NCBI RefSeq assembly: GCF_008728515.1
Contig: NC_044976.1
Span: 35,859,376-35,923,375 of the forward strand
Source: Papio anubis
Lineage: Eukaryota > Chordata > Mammalia > Primates > Cercopithecidae
Reading direction: 5' to 3'
DNA: 64,000 nucleotides
Shown here: piece after piece, positions 46,201 to 54,001 of the stretch
How positions within the stretch are numbered: position 1 is the first letter of the stretch
How the letters are laid out: every line of letters starts with the position of its first letter
Program-made: the position numbers and the translations under genes
Notes under the pieces: generated by a model
What the model saw: only the letters and a program-made list of their open reading frames with translations
Database searches by the model: none
What the model was told of the DNA's origin: nothing

Positions 46201-49200
46201 TGATGTTTCCTCTGCCTAGTAGCTTTCTCTCCCCAAATAGCTCTTTCCCTTACCCTCTTCAGATCTTTGCTCGAATATCACTTTCTCATCAGGCCTGCTC
46301 TGACCACCCTATTTTAAATCACAACCCCACCCTCACTCCTCACTTTCCCAGGTTTATTTTTCTCCATAGCACTTATCGCCATCTGGCACTCTACTTTCCT
46401 TTTTTAATGCCTGTCTCTCCGCACCAAGAATAGTGCCTGACAGGTAGCAGCGACTCAGTAAATTATTAGAGGAAGGATTATACAAAGGAATGCAGGAAGA
46501 ATCCAGGTTCAGGAACCAAAGAGAACTGACTCAAACTATACAGTTTTCCAATCTTGTGAAAACTGAAATTTGAAAGACTTAGAACAGCTCTGGCCATGAC
46601 CTGAAATGTGTGCAAAGGATATGACTTTCGATAATGTCTCTCAATATCCTGCAACCATTCCAACATGAAAGCCACAGAGGGGCTCACTGCTGAAGGCTGC
46701 AGGATGGCATCAATGCCAACTGTGTCTGCATGCTGCTCATAGATCTGAAACACACGCTCCACATGGCTGCTGACCACGTCTCGCACCTTGAGGAGGATGG
46801 CTCTGCAAGAAACAGTCTGACGTTAGGCAATATCATGAGACAGGTATAAAGGAAGGTTTCTCAATTTTGGCACTACTGATATTTTGGACATGATTCTCTG
46901 TTGTGAAGGGCTGCCCTGTACATTGTAGGACGTTTAGGAGCATGCCTGGCCTCTACCTACTAAACGACAGGAGTAAACCACACCTATACCCTTCATAAGC
47001 CATAACAACCAATAATGCCTCTAGATGATGCCAAATGTCCCCTCATAGAAAAACCATCTCCAGTTGAGACCACTGGTCTAAGGAGATTAGTGACGGTGCC
47101 TTGGATGTAGGGGTGGCTCAAGACTCAAGAAAGGGGCTGGGTGCAGCGGCTTGTTGCCTGTAATCCCAGCACTCTGGGAGGCTGAGGCAGGTGGATCACC
47201 TGAGGTCAGGAGTTTGAGACCAGCCAATGTCCCAAAACCCTGCCTCTACTAAAAATACAAAAATTAGCCAGGTGTGGTGGTGCATACCTGCAGACCCAGC
47301 TACTTGGGAGGCACGAGAATCATTTGAACCCAGAGGCAGAGGTTGCAGTGAGCCAAGATTGCATCACTGCACTCCAGCCTGGGTGACAGAGCGAGACTCC
47401 ATCTCAAAAGTAAATATAATTTTTTTTTAATTAAAACTTCAAAAAAAAAAAAGCCAGGTACAATGGCATGCCTGTAATCCCAGCACTTTGGGAGGCCAAG
47501 GCCGGAGGACAGCTTGAAGCCAGGAATTTGAGACCAGCCTGGGCAATATGGCAAGATGGTCTCTACAAAAATTTTTAAAAATTAACCAGGTATGGTGGCA
47601 TGCTCCTGGAATCCCAGTTACTCAGGACACTGGCAGGAGGAGTTAGAGGCTACAGTAAGCTATGATCATACCACCGCACTTCAGCCTGGGCAACAGAGTG
47701 AAATTATCTCTAAAAATAAAATAAAAATAAATAAAAGACAAAATATTAAGTAAAGCACTCATATTGTTTCGTGAAACATTCCAGTGATATATGCATGTAT
47801 GTGTGTCTATGAATGATACAAAATATATTTCTTCCTCTAAGTCAAGGTCCAAAGTCTGAAAGCCACTGAACTAGAAAAAACCAAGTGTCTCTTGGGTGGT
47901 AGGCTTTGACAGGCAGTGTTCTATTTTTCAAATTGAGATATAATTCACATACCATAAAATTCACCCTTTAAAAGTATACAACTAACAGGCTGGACGCGGT
48001 GGCTCACGCCTGTAATCCCAGCACTTTGGGAGGCCGAGGTGGGCGGATCACAAGGTCAGGAGATCGAGACCATCCTGGCTAACACGGTGAAGACAGAGTG
48101 AAACCCTGTCTCTACTAAAAATACAAAAAATTAGCAGGGCGTGGTGGGGGGTGCCTGTAGTCCCAGCTACTCGGGAGGCTGAGGCAGGACAATGGCGTGA
48201 GCCCAGGAGGCGGAGTTCGCAGTGAGCCGAGATCGCACCACTGCATTCCAGCCAGGGTGATGGAGCGAGACTCCATCTCAAAAAAAAAAGTATACAACTT
48301 ACAGCAAACCTGTTCTGTTAATACAATGGTATATAAATGTCATTATAGGCCAGGTGTGGTGGCTCACACCTGTAATCCCAGCACTTTGAGAGGCTGAGGA
48401 GGGTGGATTACTTGAGGTCAGGAGTTCGACACCAGCCTGGCCAACATGGTGAAACCCTGTCTCTACTAAAAACACAAAAATTAGCCAGGTGTGGTGGCAG
48501 GCACCTGTAATCCCAGCTACTCGAGAGGCTGAGGCAGGAGAATCACTTGAACCCAGCAGGTGGAGGTTGCAGTGATCTTGCAGAGGTTGCGGTGAGCCAA
48601 GATTGTGCCACTACACTCCAGTCTGGGTGACAGAGTGAGACTCTGTCGGAGGTGACAGATAGATCTAGCAACCATATGATCCTCTACATAACTTACCCAT
48701 CATTTCATGAGTTGCTTTACCTCTCTGATCTTATCTTTTTTCTTTTTTTTTTAGAGACAGAGTCTCACTCTGTTACCCAGTCTGGAGTGCAGTGACACAA
48801 ACATGGCTCACCGCAGCCTCGACCTCCTGGGTTCAAGTGATCCTCCTGCCTCAGCCCCCTGTGTAGGCCCTGTGCGACCACAGGTGCACATCACCACACC
48901 CAGATAATTTTTTGATTTCTTATAGAGTCAGGGTCTCACTTTGTTGCCTAGGCTTTGAGACCAGGCTGGTCTCAAACTCCTAGGTTCAAATGATCCTCCT
49001 GCCTTTAGCTTCTCAAAGTGCTGGGATTACAGGTGTGAGGCACCATACCCGGTCTCATCTTTTTTTCGTTTTGCTTTCCTTTTTGTGGAGAATGGGATCT
49101 CACTATGTTGCCCAGGCTGGTCTCAAACTTCTGGGCTCAAGTGATCCTCCTGCCTCTGCCTCCCTAAGTGCTGGGATTACAGGCTGAGCTGCCATACTCA

Positions 49201-51084
49201 GCTGATCTCATCTCTTATCAGGCCTCTGCTCCTGTCATACTTTTCTCTTTTTTTGACACAGAGTCTTGCTCTGTCACCCAGGCTGGAGTGCAGTGGGACA
49301 GTCTTGGCTCACTGCAACCTCTGCCTCCCGGGTCCAAGAGATTCTCCTGCCTCAGCCTCCCCAGTAGCTGGGACTACAGGAGTGCACCACGACACTCAGT
49401 TAACTTTTTTATTTTTAGTAGAGACGGGGTTTCACCATGTTGGCCAGGCTGGTCTCAAACTCCTGACCTCAAGTGATCTGCTTCCCAAAGTGCTGGGATT
49501 ACAGCCATGAGCCACCGTGCCGGGCCAGTCATACTATTCTCTATGCACACTACTCACACCCACGTCTTGACTCTGTTTACACCTTTTCAACCATTAGGTT
49601 TTTAACATCACTTCCTCCCCAGAAGCTTCCCCCCTCCACACAAGCCATACTTATCAATATCTTAGGACATCCCACAATTTAATTCACTGATTGTTTATTT
49701 CTTCTACTCAACTAAGAACAGGAACTAAGTCTGGTTCATTGTTGTATTCCTGGCACCTTGTGCTTGGCATCCCACAAGGTGCCTAATGAATGTATTTTGT
49801 ACAAATAAATAAAAGGAAAGTCCTCATCTGTGACAGTTTCCTATTAGTCTATGACAGTTTCCTATTAGTCTATGGCACAGACGCTACATACTGGACCTTT
49901 CTTTTGTTCTGGTTCAAGGAAAGGCCACACATGCCCTGTCTCTCCTCTGTCCTCGATAACCTATAACTCTCAGCCTGGGCAACATAGTGAGACCCTATCT
50001 CTACAAAAAAATTTAAAATTAGCTGGGCATGGAAGTGCACGCTTGTTGTCCCAGGTACTTGGGGGGTTGAGGTGGGAGGATCACTTGAACCAGGGAAGTC
50101 AAGGTTGCAATGAGCTGTGATTGTGCCACTGCACTGCAGCCCGGGTGACAGAGCAAGACCCTGTCTCAAAAAAAAAAAAAAAAAAAAAATCTGTAACACA
50201 GATACTGGGTCTGACAACAAGCATATCAGAACTTGAAGACGTGCTACTACTGGGCACAAAGACACCAACCTACAGCAGAACAAAGCGGTGATTAAGAGCT
50301 CTAGCTTTTGTGTCAGGCACACTTGAGTTAGAATCCCAGCTCTACCCTTTTCTGGCTGTGTCATCAGGGGCAATCTGCTTGAGCCTCAGTTTCCTACCTG
50401 CATGGAATTAAGTGCAGTAAAGTCACAGATATGTTGAAGAGCCTTTATAACGTAATATACATAAAGCCCTTAGCTCTAGCACCTACTAAGTTTACACAGC
50501 TCCTCATTGCCTTTTACCAAAGAAAACTATAGGGCAGAGCTAATAGGCTTTCTCCGCTCCTTTTCTGTTCTTCTTTTGTGACTTCCACTAAGCCCACCAC
50601 TGCCATGCCTAGTCTCTGACAAGGAAAATGCCAGAAAATGGCTTTCTGACAGAGGTCTCACTGCCCCAGATGATAAGTGAGGAAGGTTGAGATACCTCCA
50701 AATGCCACGCTTCAAGGAGAAAAACACCTTCTGGACTGATACTAGCTACATATAAAACACCTCGTTTTAAAATCCTTCCACCAGGAAAGAGCACTACGGA
50801 GCTGCTTACAGCCTTTCCCCTAGCTTGTCCAGGACGATGTCACCAGCCGCCAGCTGCTTGCGCCTCAGCCGCTCTTTTAAGTCTGGGAAGGCCCGAAGCG
50901 CCGGCACATCCTCGAACCGCAGGTTCTGTGCGGCCTGCAGCTGCTCCGCCAGGTTGCTGAGGGAAGACAGGAGGGGCTGGCAGTCCTGCAGGGCACTCTG
51001 CCACAGGCCCTGCTGCTCCTCCACCACCAGGAAGCACTTCTTCAGGGCCTCCTGCACGGCAAGCAGAGGCCGGTCTTGAGTCAT
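43184..51084 (-). CDS. AIRIM: AIRIM (C1orf109), AFG2-interacting ribosome maturation factor, complete coding region in four coding exons
   Basis: Joining minus-strand segments 51084-50810, 46802-46623, 43496-43378 and 43221-43184 gives 612 nt, an uninterrupted 203-residue frame ending in TAA. That equals the human protein length as I remember it. The protein starts MTQDRPLLAVQEALKKC and ends NVSFFLEE; it is mostly helical with no signal peptide or membrane segment. Family knowledge: AIRIM is a subunit of the 55LCC complex with the AAA-ATPases AFG2A (SPATA5) and AFG2B (SPATA5L1) and with CINP, acting in late 60S ribosome maturation and replisome protein turnover. The ATG has A at -3. Introns 1 and 3 of the coding part are GT-AG; the middle one is AT-AG, U12-type. 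The gene diverges from CDCA8 across a shared CpG-rich promoter. The 3' end is not clear: no AATAAA is visible on the minus strand just below 43,184. Identity is near certain; only the untranslated exons are unresolved. Confidence 0.96.
43378..43496 (-). CDS. AIRIM: AIRIM third coding exon (residues 152-191)
   Basis: The frame is fixed by the protein: G completes Ser152, then YLNRKYLLSSIRWGDLAN and on to DEHQDLVQ. The acceptor is AAAG, 11 nt after the branch-point adenosine of a TCCTTAAC motif. The nearer CAG (43503-43501) would put a stop in frame. Donor GTACTG at 43377. Length 119 nt. Confidence 0.94.
43620..44285 (-). repeat. L2, reverse orientation, in the U12 intron
   Basis: CTACAAATATTTCCTGAGCA at the left edge and GGGCTCTGAACTTTATCCC-like blocks follow reversed L2 order. 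Diverged. Confidence 0.5.
44391..44683 (-). repeat. Young AluY, cercopithecid-type, with target-site duplication
   Basis: CTACCAACACATTT occurs at 44378-44391 and again at 44682-44695. Near-consensus, with CAGGCTTGAGCC. Confidence 0.95.
44710..45011 (+). repeat. Alu, head-to-head with the previous AluY
   Basis: Full sense Alu beginning about 27 bp after the end of the inverted AluY, with an (AAAT)n tail. Confidence 0.92.
45232..45362 (+). repeat. Partial Alu (left monomer)
   Basis: ACCAGGCATGGTGGCTCACA through AGACCCCATCTC, then A/T tail. Confidence 0.8.
45540..45718 (-). repeat. Partial old Alu
   Basis: GGGTCTTGCTCTGTCACC through ATCATGCCTGGCCC with an internal duplication of CAGGCTGG. 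Confidence 0.8.
45722..46043 (-). repeat. Alu with (ATT)n tail
   Basis: ATT repeats at 45,724-45,750, then a full reverse-complement Alu ending CACGCCCGGA. Confidence 0.9.
46070..46462 (+). repeat. L2 3' end (continues from 45,380-45,545)
   Basis: ACCTCAAGGCCTTTGCATTT, CTGACCACCCTATTTTAAAT and CCATAGCACTTATCGCCATC in L2 order. It ends about 160 bp before the U12 5' splice site. Confidence 0.85.
46623..46802 (-). CDS. AIRIM: AIRIM second coding exon (residues 92-152)
   Basis: Acceptor TTGCAG at 46808-46803; the exon supplies the last base of Leu92, then AILLKVRDVVSSHVERV and on to RHYRK plus two bases of Ser152. There is no usable GT donor at the required place. The exon is followed directly by ATATCCTTTG, the U12-type 5' splice site consensus. 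Length 180 nt, phase 2 out. Confidence 0.94.
46858..47080. mobile_element. hAT-Charlie non-autonomous element (MER20/MER5 class)
   Basis: GGTTTCTCAATTTTGGCACT and the inverted TTGAGACCACTGG ends. Inside, CATTGTAGGACGTTTAGGAG is typical. Lies in AIRIM intron 2. Confidence 0.8.
47132..47420 (+). repeat. Alu
   Basis: Sense Alu with small deletions. Confidence 0.88.
47452..47738 (+). repeat. Alu (old)
   Basis: Sense Alu, diverged, tail AAAATAAAATAAAAATAAA. Confidence 0.88.
47971..48304 (+). repeat. Alu with target-site duplication
   Basis: AAAGTATACAACTAACA at left and AAAGTATACAACTTACA at right flank a Y/S-type sense Alu with an 11-nt extra piece after ACGGTGA. Confidence 0.92.
48347..48650 (+). 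repeat. Alu without A tail
   Basis: Sense Alu ending at GACTCTGTCGG; contains an internal repeat of GAGGTTGC(A/G)GTGA. Confidence 0.88.
48743..49052 (-). repeat. Alu (old)
   Basis: Reverse-complement, ending CCATACCCGGTC. Confidence 0.86.
49057..49202 (-). repeat. Partial Alu
   Basis: Right half only, ending GCCATACTCAGC. Confidence 0.8.
49242..49526 (-). repeat. Alu
   Basis: Reverse-complement, ending ACCGTGCCGGGCC. Confidence 0.9.
49540..49810 (+). repeat. L2 3' end fragment
   Basis: GATTGTTTATTTCTTCTACT, AACAGGAACTAAGTCTGG and CAAGGTGCCTAATGAATG in L2 order. Confidence 0.75.
49831..49872 (+). repeat. Perfect 21-bp tandem duplication
   Basis: TGACAGTTTCCTATTAGTCT plus A occurs twice without a gap, in AIRIM intron. 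Confidence 0.95.
49971..50190 (+). repeat. Alu, 5' truncated
   Basis: Starts at CAGCCTGGGCAACATAG, ends in a 23-base A tail. Confidence 0.88.
50280..50400 (+). repeat. MIR
   Basis: AATCCCAGCTCTACCCTTTT and GAGCCTCAGTTTCCTACCTG blocks. Confidence 0.8.
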
Positions 51085-51090
51085 CTTCTG
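50810..51090 (-). CDS. AIRIM: AIRIM first coding exon (codons 1-91 plus two bases)
   Basis: The exon begins after a pyrimidine-rich tract ending in CAGCAG, a tandem acceptor, so it starts at 51090 or 51087, both in the 5' leader. The ATG is at 51084-51082. It encodes residues 1-91 and two bases of Leu92, including a leucine-rich helical stretch around residues 38-55. It ends in the donor GTAAGC at 50809-50804. Phase 2. Confidence 0.95.
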
Positions 51091-51219
51091 CTGAAAAAGA
51101 TAAAAATAGAAAATAACCACGTTGGGGTGGCAAGTCAGTCCGGGAGGCACAGGGTCGAGGGTGGGCGTCATTTCCGTCCTCGTGTTCACACAGGAGTTGT
51201 CTCACCTCCAGAAGTGGTT

Positions 51220-51522
51220 TTTTTTGTTTTTGTTTTTTTCGACACGGAATCTCACTCTGTCGCCCAGGCTGGAGTGCAGTAGCGCTATCTCGGCTCACTG
51301 CAACCTCTGCATCCCGGGTTCAAGCAATTCTCCTGTCTCAGCCTCCCGAGTAGCTGGGAATACAGGTGCCCGCCACCACGCCCGGCTAATTTTTGTATTT
51401 TTAGTAGAGACAGGGTTTCGCCATGTTGGCCAGGCTGGTCTTGAACTCCTGACCTCAGGTTTTCCGCCCGTCTCGGTCTCCCAAAGTGCTGGGATTACAG
51501 GCGTGAGCCACCAGCCCCGGCA
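51220..51522 (-). repeat. Alu between promoter copy and first AIRIM coding exon
   Basis: Reverse-complement, ending CACCAGCCCCGGC. Its sense strand is that of AIRIM. Confidence 0.9.
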
Positions 51523-51832
51523 CTGCCTCAGCTTTCTGAAGGAGACCCTGGCTTCCCCTTGGGAAGGGTAACCTGGATAGGGCAGTCTCCTGCTTCAGAG
51601 GATTCCCGGCGGCCAATCGCCGTCTCTTCTCTGACCTACAGTCCTGTCTCCCCTGCCCGAGGCTGCCGGTCGCGTTCCTGAAACCAGCGGAAAAACTTAA
51701 AAGTCAAGACACCCAAAGCGTGAGTACCACGCGCCCAGTCTCTCTGCGCATGCTCACAGGCGACTGCCCCCAAAGCTCCTCCGCAGGCCTGCAAGGCTAT
51801 TGAGTCGCGAAAATATATCATAGTACCGAAAT

Positions 51833-51851
51833 TACTTCTGGGTACTGTAGT
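51833..51851 (-). promoter_or_regulatory. ZNF143/THAP11-like motif beside the duplicated promoter segment
   Basis: The minus strand reads ACTACAGTACCCAGAAGTA, about 14 of 19 to the consensus. It lies just upstream of the CCAAT box and TTTAAA of the 51.9-kb promoter copy, mirroring the arrangement at 53.5-53.7 kb. Confidence 0.45.
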
Positions 51852-51885
51852 CCAACATGTGGATTGGCCACTCGGCTTGAAGCTT

Positions 51886-51970
51886 CCTTGGGACTGGATG
51901 TTGGGACCGTCCAAACACGGCGACTTTTCATTTGTCAGCCTGCGGCAGTTTAAATTGGGTGGCAGTGGTG
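51886..51970 (+). promoter_or_regulatory. Second copy of the CDCA8 CHR core-promoter segment
   Basis: From ACGGCG at 51917 the sequence matches 53682 onward: 26 of 30 bases, then a 5-nt insertion in the CDCA8 copy, then 19 of 22. It includes CATTTGTCAGCCTGCGGC and AGTTTAAATTGGGTGGC. The CHR position carries the variant TTTAAA at 51949-51954. An inverted CCAAT box is at 51863-51867. The copy is in the same orientation as the CDCA8 one. Confidence 0.7.
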
Positions 51971-53010
51971 GCATGTCCTCTTAACTGTGGAGTCTTTTCC
52001 TCTCAGCTTGCGCCTCCGGCTGTGCCTTAATGACATTTTTGACATTGTGTATCACAACCAACTAGCAAAAACTAGTGAATCACGGGCTCCTGACGTGGCA
52101 GCTCTGGCTGAGATGCAGGTGGACATCCTAGGTGCCCAGGGAGGTCGGGCACATTGGGGAGTCGGGTGAAGGAAACCCTGAAACCGAGAGGCTGGAAGCC
52201 CAATTTGCCCAGCATAAAAACACCTGCTGCGGGAAAGCCTACATGAGGTATGGGTTGTCGTCCCCTCTCATCTTGGCCATCTAACTGATGGAGATCCTTA
52301 GGCACCCAGCAGACTCGGGTGTCACCCCCACCACCCACTGCCCAGGGCTGACCTTGGGCGGAAGAGCGACATTCAAATATTTTTTGTATATGGAGCAACA
52401 AACCAGGGTGGAAGAGAGAGAGAAAGGACTTTCTAGGAAGGGCCAGGCTTGCCAGGGTTTCTATGCTTGGACTGCTCTGTCCCCAAGCTCGCTGGTGCCC
52501 ATCAGGAGCCTGCTTGGCACCTTTGCTTATTTCTTTGATTGTTCCTGAACTCAGAGGGGGAGAGGCAAGATTATCACTCCCATAGCCTATAACATGCACG
52601 CTTAAACACAAACAACCCCTCTGACATGGCTTCAGACCGCATCCACAGGTGAAAAGCACCAAATCCAAACAATCAGGCCACAAACCTGTCAAGAGCTCGC
52701 CGGTCTGGCCGTCCAGTCGTCGCCCGCCTTGAGACTCAGCCTGAGCTACAGCTTCGAAACTAGCCTCTAGCCTTGCTGGGTCTCAGCACAACCCTTGAGC
52801 AATCCAACCCTGTGGCCGTGGGCAGATGCAAAGATGCACAGTTAGCACTTCCGACAGGACTGCGGCTCAGCGGGGTTCGAGGTCTACACGCCCATTCCCA
52901 GGCCCACGGCCAGAACACCCAGAGCTGCCTCCTGCCCTGGGCTCCCTGGAGTGTGGTGGCCGCGGCTCACGCTGCAGTCACCGCGTGGCCAGCTGCCAAG
53001 CGCCACTACT

Positions 53011-53016
53011 CGCACC
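53011..53016 (-). other. AIRIM: Candidate splice donor ending an AIRIM non-coding first exon
   Basis: The minus strand reads GACTTCAG/GTGCGAG at 53016/53015, a good donor inside the CpG-rich region. It is the best minus-strand donor I see near the expected start of AIRIM. Another, CTGGAG/GTGAGA at 51206/51205, would leave only a 115-nt intron before the coding exon. Neither is proven. Confidence 0.35.
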
Positions 53017-53471
53017 TGAAGTCGCGGCCCCGCGCTGCACACCCAGTCGAGGCGCCAAGACGCGAACTGGACGGGAGTGGCCGGCCCGCGGGCGAGCGAG
53101 GAACAAGAGGGTTCTCCCCATTCGCTGCCCAAACTGGCCAGGGGCTGGCGCGCCCACCCCAAAGCCTGCACCCCGGCCCCGCTCCCCTGTCATTCCGCCT
53201 CGGCCCCTTCCAAACCCTGTCGGGGCTGCTCTGTCTCCGCCGACCCTCCACTTGCCCCAAGTTCGGCCTGGGGAGCTTGGGGCCCTGAGGAGCGCCGACG
53301 TAGGCAGCCAGCCAGTCAATCAGTCAGAGTGTCACGGCGGCCCCTAGGCTACTCAGTGGCAGCCATGCCTGGAAGAAGCAGCCGCCGGCCCCGGAGCAGA
53401 ATCCTACAGCCGATCTGACCTAGTCCGCCCCTAGCCCTCCAGAGCTTGGGGTAATGAAGACCCGCCGCAAG

Positions 53472-53490
53472 GCCTGCCGGGAGTCGTAGT
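53472..53490 (-). promoter_or_regulatory. ZNF143/THAP11-type motif in the shared promoter
   Basis: The minus strand reads ACTACGACTCCCGGCAGGC, about 16 of 19 matches to the ACTACAAYTCCCAGMATGC consensus. It sits between the two genes. A weaker partner on the plus strand is at 53560-53578 (ACCACAACTCCCAAGAGCA). Confidence 0.6.
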
Positions 53491-53559
53491 TTGTATAGTT
53501 TGCAGCCGGCCAGGGCGGAGCCGGGTGAGTTGGTGGGGAGGGCGGGGAAACAAGCCTGG

Positions 53560-53578
53560 ACCACAACTCCCAAGAGCA
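53560..53578 (+). promoter_or_regulatory. Weaker ZNF143/THAP11-like motif
   Basis: ACCACAACTCCCAAGAGCA keeps the ACAACTCCCA core but diverges on the right side. It faces the stronger minus-strand site about 70 bp away. Confidence 0.35.
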
Positions 53579-53666
53579 CCCGCGACGGCGGCGCCCGCGC
53601 TGACGCACTCCGGCTATAGGGAGCGCATTGGGCGGGAGACCCCGGGCAGGTAGGAACTTGCTTGTG

Positions 53667-53671
53667 ATTGG
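53667..53671 (-). promoter_or_regulatory. CDCA8: Inverted CCAAT box (ATTGG), NF-Y candidate
   Basis: ATTGG in GTGATTGGATA, upstream of the CHR. A second copy is at 53627-53631 (GCATTGGGCGGG). Paired CCAAT boxes upstream of a CHR are characteristic of DREAM-regulated mitotic genes. Confidence 0.55.
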
Positions 53672-53718
53672 ATACTGTAGGACGGCGGTTTCTCATTCGT
53701 CAGCCTGCGGCTGTGGAG

Positions 53719-53724
53719 TTTGAA
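53719..53724 (+). promoter_or_regulatory. CDCA8: CHR element (TTTGAA) of the CDCA8 promoter
   Basis: TTTGAA is the canonical cell-cycle genes homology region bound by the DREAM and MMB complexes, which repress in G0/G1 and activate in G2/M. It lies about 75 bp before the candidate exon 1 donor and 48 bp after an inverted CCAAT box, the layout typical of G2/M genes. CDCA8 is expressed in G2/M. Confidence 0.7.
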
Positions 53725-53739
53725 TTGGGTGGCGGTTGA

Positions 53740-53795
53740 CGGTAGAGCCGCTCTCTATAGCGAGGTTTTACTCAGTCCTTGTCGCGAGACCGGAG
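53740..53795 (+). other. CDCA8: CDCA8 candidate non-coding first exon
   Basis: A good donor CGGAG/GTACGTG lies at 53795/53796. A strong acceptor (long C/T tract ending CCCCGCAG at 53892) lies 15 nt upstream of the start codon. This implies a non-coding exon 1 and a 97-nt intron (53796-53892). The transcription start is not visible; the left boundary is a guess placed just after the CHR element. Confidence 0.55.
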
Positions 53796-53892
53796 GTACG
53801 TGCCTGGCGACTTATTCGGGTGGTTCCCATCCGCCTTCCTGGTCCCTACCTGGTTCCTTGCCTCCCTGCCCCATCTCCGCCGCTCCCCGCAG

Positions 53893-54001
53893 CATCCGCC
53901 GAGCGCCATGGCTCCTAGGAAGGGCAGTAGTCGGGTGGCCAAGATCAACTCCTTACGGAGGCGGAAGCTCGCCTCCTTTCTGAAAGACTTCGACCGTGAA
54001 G
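53893..54001 (+). CDS. CDCA8: CDCA8 exon with start codon (residues 1-31)
   Basis: Acceptor CCGCAG/CATCC; ATG at 53908-53910 in a strong Kozak context; encodes residues 1-31 ending FDRE plus the first base of Val32; donor GTAAGG at 54002. Confidence 0.93.

Larger units (their letters stand above)
43497..46622 (-). other. AIRIM: U12-type (AT-AG) intron of AIRIM, 3126 nt
   Basis: Read on the minus strand, the intron opens ATATCCTTTG at 46622, a full match to the minor-spliceosome 5' splice site. It closes with TCCTTAAC at 43514-43507, a full match to the U12 branch-point consensus, and AAAG 11 nt after the branch adenosine. There is no long polypyrimidine tract. Using these ends keeps Ser152 and the known C-terminus in frame. 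The intron holds L2 remains, three or more Alus and an (ATT)n tract. Confidence 0.88.
51523..52899. other. AIRIM 5' region, unique DNA with promoter-like segment
   Basis: No repeats. Contains the duplicated CHR segment at 51.9 kb and short open frames with no recognised product. Plus-strand donor ACATGAG/GTATGGG at 52,247 could serve an upstream transcript. Confidence 0.45.
52900..53960. promoter_or_regulatory. CpG-rich bidirectional promoter between AIRIM (left) and CDCA8 (right)
   Basis: CpG dinucleotides and GC content rise sharply here compared with the rest of the window, without Alu insertions. The segment separates two divergently transcribed genes. It contains inverted CCAAT boxes, GC boxes, a CHR element and ZNF143-like motifs. 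No TATA box is seen at a useful distance from either gene. The divergent pairing suggests shared proliferation-linked control. Confidence 0.8.

Noticed and set aside
51987..52169. A 60-codon frame just downstream of the promoter copy, considered as an upstream exon or processed pseudogene
   Set aside because: No recognisable protein, and no clear acceptor/donor pair in frame; kept only as part of the unique 5' region.
52773..53347. Long frames in the CpG-rich promoter
   Set aside because: CpG-island sequence without stops in several frames at once; it is promoter and leader DNA of AIRIM and CDCA8.
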